A stretch of DNA of 64,000 bases. It comes from Lunularia cruciata (lineage: Eukaryota; Streptophyta; Marchantiopsida; Lunulariales; Lunulariaceae). The translations under genes and the position numbers were made by a program. This document shows positions 48,500-58,577 of the stretch, in pieces; the stretch's first letter is position 1; each line of letters begins with the position of its first letter. Where the stretch lies: the NCBI GenBank assembly GCA_948567375.1, contig OX419762.1, positions 7,384,001 to 7,448,000 of the forward strand, given 5' to 3'. The notes under the pieces were generated by a model. The model was not told where the DNA came from. It saw only the letters and a program-made list of their open reading frames with translations, and did no database searches.

Positions 48500-49760
48500 G
48501 AGTCATGATTCTTGATTCAGGAGTTTCTTTTCACTCTACCTCATGAAAGGAGTGAATGTTGAATTACATCAAGGGTGATTTTGATAAAGTTTATCTTGCA
48601 GATGATGAGCCTTTGGATATTGTGGGAAGAGGTGATACTTATTTTAAATGCCTAATTAGTTTGTGTGGAAACTGAAGAATGTTAGGCATGTTCTAGGCTT
48701 GAAGAGGAATCTAATCTCAATTGGGCAACTTGACAGTGAAGGGTATGTCATAACCTTTGTAGGTGGTTCATGGAAAATCACCAAAGGAGAACAAGCTGGG
48801 AACTCTCTACATCACCAACAAACCAAGGACACAATGGCACTTGCAAATACAATATCAAACGGTGATCTTTGGCATTCTAGGCTTGGACATATGCGTGAAA
48901 AAGGCATGAAGGTGATGATGAAGAAGAACAAGCTTCCAGATTTGAAAACCATTGATGAAGATTGCATATTTGGGAAGAAGAAAAAGGTTAGTTTCTTGAA
49001 GGGTGGAAGAGCACCTAGAATAGGGAAGCTAAAGCTTGTACACACAAATGTGTGGGGTCCTTCTCTAGTTGCATCTTTTTGGGGTTCATAGTATTATGTC
49101 ACCTTCATAGATGACTCAACCAAGAAGATTTGGATATATTTCTTGAAGTGAAAATTAGAGGTATTTGTCACTTTCAAGAAGTGGAAAAGCTTGGTAAAAA
49201 ATGAGTATGGTGCAAAGCTAAAGCAACTAAGCAACTGACAATGGTGGTGACTGTGACAATAGGGAGTTCAAGGAATTCTATGCAGTACATGGAATCACAA
49301 TGGAGAAGACCTTACCAAGCACACCGTGCAAAATGGAGTGGTGAGCGCATGAATCAAACTCTGAATGAAAGAGCTAATAGCATGATGATCCATGCTGGTC
49401 TGCCCAAGGTGTTTTGGGCTGAAGCAATCAACACTCAACATACTTGATCAATAGGGGTCCATCAATTCCCTTAGACCATAAGCTGCCCGAAGAAGAGTGG
49501 ACCAGGAAAATCGATGAGTTTGTTGCACTTGAGAGTCTTTGGATGTGTCTCTTACATGCATGTCAACCAAAGAAAAGAGTCAAGTTAGATGCAAAGTCTT
49601 GGAAATGTTTCTTTATTGGATATGGTGCAAATGACTTTGGGTACAAGTTTTGGGATGTAGAGACTAAGAAAATCATCAAAAGCAAAGATGTGATATTCAA
49701 TGAGTGTCTCCTTTACAAAGATAGAACCGCTGTGGATTTTGATAATGTAGATAAGTAGAG
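48500..49760 (+). pseudogene. Copia-B protease and integrase remnants
   Basis: The protease motif ILDSGVSFHSTS lies near 48507-48542 with Asp-Ser-Gly kept. The pre-integrase segment LWHSRLGHMREKGMKVM lies at 48867-48917. The integrase core begins LVHTNVWGPS near 49039; the usual first catalytic Asp (HTDVWGP) is Asn here. Later pieces are INRGPSIPLDHKLPEE and FFIGYGANDFGYKFWD up to 49758. Several stops and shifts break the frame. Confidence 0.85.
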
Positions 49761-49869
49761 CAAAGAAAACAATCAGGTTGAGCTGTAAGAGACAACAAAA
49801 GATGATGTTATCTTATGGGTTTTAGGGAAACACTGAAAGCTAAGAAAATACTCTGCCACAACCTCAACC

Positions 49870-51222
49870 ATGTGCTTTGCAATTGAGGAGATCTACAAGA
49901 ATCACAAAATCACCAATGAGGTATTCCCTCTCTCTACATTACTTGCTATTGATAGATGGAGGTGAACCTAAATGTTATGAAGAAGCCATGCAAAGTGAAG
50001 ACTCAATGAAGTGGGAGCTTTCCATGAAGGAGGAGATGAAGTCCTTGGATAAGAATCAAACTTTGGAGCTCAAATTACTACTAGAAGGCAAGAAGACCTT
50101 ACATAACAAGTGGGTCAACAAGGGAAAAGAGGACTAAAGTGGTAGCAGATGGTACAAGGCAAGGCTATTTGTGAAAGGATTCTAGCAAAAGAAAGGAAGT
50201 GATTATATTGAGATTTTTTCACCAATGGTCAAACACTCAATAATTAGAGTGGTTCTCAATATAGTAATGGTAGAAAACTTATATTTGGAGTAGAATGGAT
50301 CTCACCATTTCTTTTCTACATGGTGAGATTGATGAAGACATCTATATGCAACAGCTTGTTGGCTTTGTAGTCCCCGACAAGGATGGCTTGGTATTCAAGT
50401 TGCAAAAAAGCCTATATGGTCTAAAATAGATACCAAGATTATGGTACAAGAAATTTGACAAGTTCATGATCAATAATAGATTCCCAAGATATCAAGAGGA
50501 TTATTGCTGTTATAACAAATCTCTTGATAATAATTGTATCATCTTATTTTTGTATGTCAATGACATGCTGATAGCTGGACCTAGCATACTAGAGGTTGAG
50601 AGATGGAAGGAAGAATTATCAAGAGAGTTTGCAATGAAGGACATGGGTGCAACTAAGCAGAAAACTTGGGGTGAAGATTGAAAGGGACAATGTGGCCAAA
50701 ATGCTAAAGCTCTCTCAAGGTAGTTATAGTGGAAAGGTGCTGGAAAGGTTCAACATGACAGATGCAAGTCCTATGAAGACACCTTTGGCAAGGCACTTTA
50801 AGTTATCAAAGGAAAAGTTGCCCAAGATGAAGAGCTAAAGGATAATGTTAAAGGTACTATATGCTTCAACTATAGGCAGCCTCATGTATGCAATGACATG
50901 TACTAGACCAAATATTGCACATGTAGTGGAAGTTGTGAGGAGGTACATGGCCAATCCTAGAAGACAACATTGGGAGGTTGTCAAATGGATTTTGAGATAT
51001 TTGAAAGGTATCAAAGATATAGGTTTGTGTTACAATAGAGGCAACTATACTCTACAAGGTTTTGTGGATGCAGACATAGGAGGTGATATAGATACCAAAA
51101 GAAGCACTATAGGGTATGTTTATACCATAGGTCTGACAACAATGAATTGGTTCTCAAAGTTGCAAAAGGTTGTTGCTTTGTCCACAACTGAGATAGAATA
51201 TATTGCAATTACAAAAGCTAGT
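49870..51222 (+). pseudogene. Copia-B reverse transcriptase and RNase H, 5' part
   Basis: RRSTRITKSPMRYS and CYEEAMQSEDSMKWELSMKE open the RT region. MDLTISFLHGEIDEDIYMQQ and VFKLQKSLYGLK follow. The active-site box reads LFLYVNDMLIAG near 50546-50580, so the YVDD motif has Asn in place of the first Asp. RNase H pieces include STIGSLMYAMTCTRPNIAHV, RRQHWEVVKWILRYLKG and TTEIEYIAITKAS, where the gypsy insertion interrupts. The frame resumes at 57464. Confidence 0.88.
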
Positions 51223-51804
51223 TGTAATACCAAGAGCTAGCCATATGATCTAGATGTGAAATTTGGTTTGGTAACATCTAGAATGATGTTACCAAAATAG
51301 AGAAATCACATTGGAGAAAACCACAACGGAGGAAGGCCAGCTTTTCCTCCATTGGGGGGAATCTACACATTTTTGAGGCCTAATTCATCCATTTTGAAGC
51401 CTAATTCATCCGGATGAATTAGACCTCGAAAATGTGTAGATTCCCCCCCAATGGAGGAAAGGTTGGCCTTCCCTCCCCCCTGGTTTGTCTTGTTGAGAGC
51501 TTTCCAACAGTACCTTACGTGATTCTAAGGCTCTTATAGGAAGATTCCCTAAATATTCCCTCCGGTCAAAGCTTATTTGACCAGCTAGATAGAACCTAGA
51601 CCGACATGTCACCCATCCAAGTAAGTAATCCAAGGGTGGAGCTTGCTTACATGTCACCTATCTATGTGCCTAATCCTATGGTGGAGCTTCCTTGGAGGAG
51701 ATCCTCTTTGTTTATATAATAAAGAGAAGGTGCTCTTTTGGGGCATCAAATGTTTGAGGGTGAAGTTTGTGTTTTCTCTCTCCTCTTGTCCTCAAAGTAT
51801 TACA
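51223..51804 (+). repeat. 5' LTR of the gypsy element, with long inverted repeat
   Basis: Same ends as the 3' LTR. It contains a hairpin (51334-51390 against 51412-51469) whose left arm is missing from the 3' LTR. The palindrome centre is AATTCATCCGGATGAATT. A TATA-like TTTATATAATAAAG lies near 51710 in a promoter-like position. Confidence 0.9.
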
Positions 51805-51939
51805 ATGGTATCAGAGCGAGTATCTTAGTCCAAGAGAGTGGATCACCCCTCTTGGAAGAGCACAGACTGTTGAAATTCAGTAATTTGAGGTGGAGAACAT
51901 AGAGTAATTGCAAGACTTAGGAAGGACTTTAGAGAGCAT

Positions 51940-52330
51940 ATGGGATGGATGCACCGGGACAACAATTTCTTACACCTAGCTTTCCACTCTCAAATCCATT
52001 CCACATCAAGGTTATGTATATCCAGCGTAAGCAAATGAGTGTATCACTAGTTTATCACTTTGGTGCAGAATTCATGGACACAATGATGAACTCACCAAAT
52101 CCTGTGATTCTACTTGTGGTGATATATGACACAGAGTGGGATTGGACAATCTACATTCTATTATGATGATATGGATATGAATGTCCCAAATCCTCTCCCT
52201 TTCAACACTCAAGTAGAAATCTGTTATGTAGTGAGACCAAAAGTGATATTTAGAGATTTTGTGGTTAGGAATTTTGGCGAGGAGTATTATCAACGAGTGA
52301 TAGCTTTGAGGTCCCAAGGGTAGTTTTGAT
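51940..52330 (+). other. Gypsy leader region with short frames before gag
   Basis: Open frames 51945-52166 (MDAPGQQFLTPSFPLSNPFH) and 52126-52323 (DMNVPNPLPFNTQVEI, KVIFRDFVVRNFGEEYYQRV) lie between the primer site and gag. They may be an N-terminal gag part or a separate small frame. No family recognised. Confidence 0.4.
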
Positions 52331-52407
52331 AGTTCATGTGCCTTCCAGAGTGATCATATTGACTCTCTATTGAAGTAGACATTAGCAATTTGAGTGTTGC
52401 AGGAACC

Positions 52408-53480
52408 ATGGATCTGCAATTGCAAGAGCTGGTGCAAGGAATGCAAAGGATGTTGAATGAATTTTGAGAGATTAAGATGATTGTGGAGGCATTACAAAGT
52501 CAAGTGCAGATCCTCAAGAACAATCAAGCCTTGCAAGAAGAAGAGCCGTCTCAAAACCCAGTACGTACGACTAAAGTACTTGGAGAGGCACATGTGCCTA
52601 CGAACCCTATCACAAGGAAGCCACATTGCTACTCCGGATGAAGAAGACCTGCAACATCAAGCCTTACAAGGGGCAGCGTATGATGGGAGTAGTGGAAAAT
52701 TGGATGTTGAGAATGAATTGATATTTCCAAATGTTCTTAACAGAGATCACGGAGCATGATGCAGACATATTTGCATGTGGGTACTTGACTGATAAAGCCC
52801 TCACATGGTCTGATGCTGGGGAACGATCCATGTTGGCCGAGAGAAGAGAGGTCACGTGGACGGCAATGCAAGAAGGATTGCTAAAGAATTTCCAATAGGT
52901 GGATTCCGTGCAAATGACTTGAACCCAACTATGGGGATTGAAACAAAGAACAACATACAAGAGTATGTGGAGGTGTTTCTAGATCTACAAGTTGCGATAA
53001 CCGACATGAGTCCAATAGAGGCTCTCGACAATTTCAAACGAGGGTTAAAGGAGCCAATTTGCCAAGAAGTCATGGTGCAAAATCCTCACATAGTATTTGA
53101 AGCCATTGCTTGTGCGTAGAGAATAGCAGGAGCACTAGGTGGAGGTGAAGGAGTAACTCCACCTCAACATTATCAAGCATAAATGCCACACGTGGGTAGA
53201 CCAGTACCGATGGAATTGGGCAACCTTTGATTTTGAGATCGAGGAGCGTGACCGCTTCAAGGGGAGTGTGGATGGGTAGAAGAACAAAGAGATGGAGTTC
53301 CACAAGGAGAAGGAACTCAAGAAGAATGACGCCATTGCTACAATTGTGGCCGTATTGGGCGCATATCTACCAATTGTCGCACTCATTTGCCTAGAGGCCC
53401 TCGGCCTTTATACAAGTGATCTTTGAACAACATGGAGAGGCACATTGAAGAGGAGGAGGTAGAAATCACTTTGGAAAACA
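52408..53480 (+). pseudogene. Gypsy gag, degenerate
   Basis: Begins MDLQLQELVQGMQRMLNEF near 52408, followed by a stop. Capsid-like pieces are ITEHDADIFACGYLTDKALT, DLQVAITDMSPIEALDNFKR and GLKEPICQEVMVQNPHIVFE. The zinc knuckle near 53338 reads CYNCGRIGRISTNC: the CCHC histidine is Arg. Confidence 0.8.
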
Positions 53481-53588
53481 AAGATTGCCAATAAATGTAC
53501 CTCGCGGCATTATTGGCTCAATAAGGAAGCAGAGAAGCAAAGAAAGAAGAAGACTAATGCACAAAGATTCCAAAAGGCAACCTCACAA

Positions 53589-56380
53589 TTGATTGTCATG
53601 AATGTAGTCCTAGAAGGCAATCAAGTGAGAGTATTAATTGATGCAGGAGCAACAAAGAATTTCTTATCTTGCTCTGTTGCAATAAGATTGGGAATGGATC
53701 TAGAGAGAGATATGAGTGAAGAAGTAGAGTTGCTTAACGTGCAAACAGAGAGGATTGAATCATTACCTAGACAAGTAACACTCTCTATAGGAGAATATCA
53801 AGAAGTAATTGAGTGGCAAGTGATACAATTAGCATGTTATGATGCAATCATAGGCATGCCATGGATGGAGCATTACAACCCTATGGTAGATTGGAGGAAG
53901 AAAGTAGTGAGAATCCACCAATGGTCAATCATTGGAGTTAAAGAAAAATCACATACGCAGGAACTGCCTATATGTCATAGGGATGGCAACTATCTGTAAG
54001 ACCAATAGATGTTTCATAGGTCTAATAAGAGAAGTCCAGAGTGCACAACTCGATGGACAAATTCCTAAGAAATTGAAGGCTGTGGTGGATGAATTTCACG
54101 ATGTCTTTTCCGATGATCTACCCTCAGGATTACCACCAAAAAGGAGAGTAGATCATAAAATTGAGACACTCCCAAGGAAGACACCTCATTGTAAGGCCAC
54201 ATATCGCCTATCACCTCATGAGTTGGAGGTGTGTAAGACTCAAATTGAGGAGATGCGACAAAAGAGGTTCATCCAACCTAGCGTATCACCATATGGAGCT
54301 CTTGTCTTGTTTGTGAAGAAGAAGGATGGTACAATGCACATGTGCATTGACTATCGAGGTCTCAATCAACAAATAGTGAAGAAAAAATACCCCTTACCTC
54401 GCATGGATGACCTATTTGATCAATTCCATGGAGCAAGATACTTCACCAAATTAGACTTGCGGAGTGGTTACAATCAAATCCAAATTGCAGAGGAGGATGT
54501 GTACAAAACTACCTTTTGAACCAAGTATGGCCACTTTGAGTATCTTGTGATGCCTTTTGGCCTTACCAATGCACTTGCCACTTTCATGAGTCTAATGAAT
54601 GACATATTTTGTCCATACTTGGATAAGTCTGTTATCATCTTCTTGGATGATATCTTAGTATACAATCGCACAATGAAAAAACACAAACAACATCTATGAG
54701 AGTTCCTCCGGATCCTAAGACAAAATTAATTGTATGCCAAAATCTCAAAGTGTGAGTTTGGCAAGTCTGAAGTAGACTACTTGGGATATAGAGTAAGTGC
54801 AGAGGGCATTCAAGTACTAATCGATAAAATAGAGGTCATTCAAAAATGGAGTGCCCCAGAAGATCAGACTCAACTCAAGAGCTTCTTGGGGTTGACGGGA
54901 TTCTATCATAGATTTGTCAAGGACTTCTCCAAGGTTGCACAACCTTTAATGAAACTACTTGGCAAGGGGAAGAAGTGGACATGGGGAACCGCACAAGAGT
55001 TGGCCTTTCAAGAATTGAAAGCCGCCTTGCTACATGCACCAATCTTGAAGTGGTATGACCCAAAACGTCCAATCAAGTTGGCTATAGATGCATCAGGCGT
55101 ACTAATAGGAGCAATCCTACAACAAGAGTAGCATGATGGATGGCATCCAATTGCATATTTCTCTCAAAAGTTGTTATTGGTAGAGCGTAACTACCACACC
55201 ACAGAATGAGAAGAGTTGGCCGTCATTCTGGCAACCAAGCATTGGAAGCACTATTTGGGCAAGAAGGCATTTGTAGTAGAGATAGACCACAAACCTCTAG
55301 TCTACCTTGAGATGCAAAAGGATCTATCTTGTCACCAGATTTGGTGGGCAGAGTGGCGAAAACACTTCAACATGACAATCACCTATGTAGAAGGTAAGAA
55401 GCAACTTGCAGATGCATTAACTCACATGCCAATGGCAAACAACTTGGTGGTAGAGGTTAAGATTAACCCTATTCTGGCTACTACAAAAACTGATCCACAA
55501 ATTGTAGAAGCACAATCATCCAAAGGCGTCACCAATGCCCAAGGACTCACCTTTCATGATGGCAGATTATGGATCCCAAATGTCCTAGAATTACGCACCA
55601 CTATACTAGCGGAATGTCATGTTGAAGTGGACAAGACCTTGGATGCAATCCAATGCCATTACTATTGGCCCAAGATGAGCAACGACACGATGGACTACAT
55701 GCGCAGTTGCCTACTTTGTCAACAGAACAAAACTTCTAATCAAGCTCATGCAAGGCTCCTTCAACCTCTCCCCATGCCTACCCAACGTTGTAAACAAGTG
55801 AGTATGGATCTCATTTGTGAATTACCCAAGACCACCTAAGGGTTTGATTCCACTGTGTTCTTTGTGGACCGACTCAACAAAATGATTCATGTATGCCCTA
55901 CCACCAAGGAGGTTACTGCCCCACAACTAGCTCAATTATATTTAGATGCAGTCTTCTCTCACCATGGCTTGTCTAGAGTACTTATCATTGATAAAGACAT
56001 TCAATTCACCAGTTTGTTTTGGTGAACACTCTTTGGTTTCTTCAAAACCAAGTTGGCCATGTCCACAGCTTACCACCCACAAACAAATGGCCAAACAGAG
56101 CGGGCTAATTGCACCATTGAAGACATGTTACACGGCTTCACCTTAGGAGAGCAAGAGAGGTGGGACACCTTACTCCCAATGGTGGAATTTGTTTACAACA
56201 ATTCAATGAATGCATCTACCCATGTCACTCTATTCTTCCTCATGTATGGTGAGCATCCCTTCACACCATCTAGCTTGATGAAGATCCGTCCAATGGCTAC
56301 CAAGGTCGATGCAGTCAACACATTTGTTTCTAGAATCCAACAAGGTGTAGAGAGGCCAAACACAGATTACAGATTGTGAA
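53589..56380 (+). pseudogene. Gypsy pol: protease, RT, RNase H, integrase
   Basis: The protease motif LIDAGATKNFLS is at 53634 (Asp-Ala-Gly). RT begins [17 protein letters not shown] and has [26 protein letters not shown] and the catalytic box [10 protein letters not shown] near 54640, with both Asp kept. RNase H starts RPIKLAIDASGVLIGAILQQ. Integrase shows a HHCC-like CLLCQQNK, then SMDLICEL, LIIDKDIQFTS and HPQTNGQTERAN, so the D, D and E residues are present. In-frame stops lie near 54517, 54697, 54727, 55129, 55207, 55837 and 56022, and some replace Arg codons. Confidence 0.9.
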
Positions 56381-56659
56381 AAATTGACAAAAGAAGTATG
56401 TTGATGCACACAGTAGGCACATGGAGTTCAATGTTGGGGATCAAGTGTGGCTATTGACAACCAACCTCACATTAGTTGGATCTTGTAAGCTCAGACCTCA
56501 TTTTATTGAGCCTTTCTCATTCTTCGTGGCGTCGGCGCTGTGGCCTATCACCTTGAGCTACCACCACACATGAAGATCCATCTAGTGTTCCATGTTTCTC
56601 TACTATGCAGATATGCTCCCCGATCAGGCCATTCCACACAAGACATTCGACCTTGCACG

Positions 56660-56871
56660 ACACACATTGATGATGTAGAAGAATATGAAGTGGAGCATAT
56701 TCTCCAAAAATGCATGTGTGGTACTCGCCATCCGTGAGTGGACTATCTAGTACAATGGAAAGGTTACCCCCTCTATGAAGCAACTTGGGATCCTATGGCC
56801 AATTTGACCCATGCACCGGTGTTGGTGCAAGCATTTGAGCAACAATTGCACAACAAGGAAGTTGGGTCTTA
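56660..56871 (+). pseudogene. Chromodomain at the end of gypsy pol
   Basis: EEYEVEHILQKCMCGTRHP, a TGA, then VDYLVQWKGYPLYEATWDP gives the hallmark chromodomain core YLV(K/Q)WKGY...TW. The frame ends at TAA before the polypurine tract. In chromoviruses this domain steers integration to marked chromatin. Confidence 0.85.
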
Positions 56872-56885
56872 AAAGGAGGGAGGTC

Positions 56886-57463
56886 TGTAATACCAAGAGC
56901 TAGCCATATGAACTAGATGTAAAATTTGGTTTGGTAACATTTGGAAGGATGTTACACATGATGGACTAAACAGATCAGAAAGAGGTATCACCAAAAGGGG
57001 ACTTCTACTAACAAAGTAGGAAACAAAATATGCCTAAAATCTTTGAAGTCAATTTTGGAGGCCTAAACAGATGAATTAATCCTAAAAAATGTGTGGATCC
57101 CCCCCCAAATGTAAGAAAGGTAGGCCTTCCCTCCCCCTTGGTTTGTCTCATGGAGAGCTTTCCAATGGTACCTTACGTGATTCTCAGGCTCCTACAAGAA
57201 GATTCCCTAAAAGATTCCCTTTGGTCAAAGCTTGTTTGACCAGCTAGATAGGACCTAGACCAACATGTCATCCATCCAAGTAAGTAATCCAAGGGTGGAG
57301 CTTGCTGACATGTCACCTATCTATGTGCCTAATCCTATGGTGGAGCTTCCTTGGAGGAGCTCCTCTTTGTCTATATAATGAAGAGAAGGTGCTCTATTGG
57401 GGCATCAAATGTTTGAGTGTGAAGTCTATGTTTTCTCTCTCCTCCTATCCTCGAAGTATTACA
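56886..57463 (+). repeat. 3' LTR of the gypsy element
   Basis: Begins TGTAATACCAAGAGC, ends CGAAGTATTACA and is followed by the target duplicate CTAGT. It has only the right arm region of the hairpin seen in the 5' LTR. Confidence 0.92.
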
Positions 57464-57892
57464 CTAGTAAGGAGATGATTTGGTTACAAAACCTCTAAAG
57501 GAGCTAGGTAGAGAGCATAATTGTAATGTTTTATTCTCAAATAACATAATTGTAGTAATTTATTCTAAGACATTCAAAGTGCCATTCACTTAGCAAAGAA
57601 TCCAATGTTCCATGTCAGAATGAAACACATATGTTGAGATATCATTTCATTCGGGAGTTACTTGAAGATGGCAGTTTGCCACTTGAAAAGATTCAAGGTG
57701 CCAAGAACTCTGCTTATATGTTGATGAAGATTGTCAATTCTGAGAAATTAAGGCTACGTATAGCATCAATTGGCCTCCAATGATAACTAGATAGTAAGGC
57801 TACACCAAGTATGTAGATCAAGCATTAGAAGTTTACTCTCTTTTCTTTTAAAGATGTGTAGTCAAGAAGTATCAATCTCCAAGTGGGAGAGT
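57464..57892 (+). pseudogene. Copia-B RNase H, 3' part after the gypsy insertion
   Basis: The copia frame resumes: KEMIWLQNL, KELGREHN, then in shifted frames SAIHLAKNPMFHVRMKHI, LEKIQGAKNSAYML and KIVNSEKLRLRIASIGLQ. The join with TTEIEYIAITKAS at 51180-51222 makes one RNase H domain, which confirms that the gypsy element inserted into it. Confidence 0.88.
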
Positions 57893-58577
57893 TGTTAGGA
57901 TGTGGAGCATGATCCATTTGATTTATCCCATTTGTGATGTTGAGATCTGCGGCTCAAATCATCCATGAGATTTCTTGTCTAGGGCTGAGATAGGTGTTTG
58001 ACAATCTAGGATGTCAAGGTGATTCTTTGAGTGTGCTTCTTCTCATTCTTTTGTGTGTATAGCAATAGAGGAAAAAAAAATATGACCTGTGGAGTGAGGT
58101 TTTTCTTGAGTTGAATAGAGGTGCACTTGTGAACAAGATTCAATAGAACTTTTTGTAACTTTGATTCGCATGAGGCTAGTTTGGTGAGGTTTGATTTTTT
58201 GGTCAAACGAGCAGGAGATAATCAGGAGAAGAGTAGATCAAGATAGACATAGGAACAATTTGGACAGGGCTAGAGTTGGTTGGGCAGAGCTCCCAAATGA
58301 TCTTGGTAATCTATATTGAGAGGGGGTAAAAATCTTGAATTTGTGCTACCATGGATGTAGGAGCAAGTGACTCTAAACCTTGTTAACTCTTGTGCACCTA
58401 TTGATGTATGTGAGTAAATTTTCTCTCTTTTCTCTTTTTTCTCTCCCAAGATATTTTTCCTTCCAATCTGTTCTCATTCATGCATAGGGTTAATCTCAAC
58501 ATATAGCTGAATCTCAATATATGTAGATGTGGACTATCATCATAAGAGGAATAGTACATATGTAGAGATCCCTAACA
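57893..58577 (+). repeat. 3' LTR of Copia-B
   Basis: Starts TGTTAGGATGTGGAGC, ends AGATCCCTAACA and is followed by GTCCA. Confidence 0.9.

Larger units (their letters stand above)
51223..57463 (+). mobile_element. Ty3/gypsy chromovirus, innermost insertion, with LTRs and TSD
   Basis: The 5' LTR is 51223-51804 and the 3' LTR 56886-57463. Both begin TGTAATACCAAGAGCTAGCC and end AGTATTACA. The 5-bp duplication CTAGT flanks it exactly (51218-51222 and 57464-57468). The primer site TGGTATCAGAGC is at 51806 and a polypurine tract AAAAGGAGGGAGG lies at 56872-56884. Order is gag, protease, RT, RNase H, integrase, chromodomain. Total length is 6.24 kb. Stop codons are scattered, and most key catalytic residues remain. 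LTRs differ by about one base in ten in their first 70 bases. Confidence 0.95.
46896..58577 (+). mobile_element. Copia-B: Ty1/copia element with both LTRs and TSD, split by a gypsy element
   Basis: The 5' LTR is 46896-47583 and the 3' LTR 57893-58577. Both start TGTTAGGATGTGG and end with CCCAACA or CCTAACA. The flanking 5-bp duplication GTCCA is perfect (46891-46895 and 58578-58582). The initiator-Met primer site TGGTATCAGAT begins at 47586, and a purine tract AAGTGGGAGAG precedes the 3' LTR. Without the nested gypsy element it measures about 5.4 kb, usual for copia. Domain order is gag, protease, integrase, RT, RNase H. Many stops and frameshifts make it inactive. LTR divergence by eye exceeds ten percent, so insertion was old. 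Confidence 0.93.
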
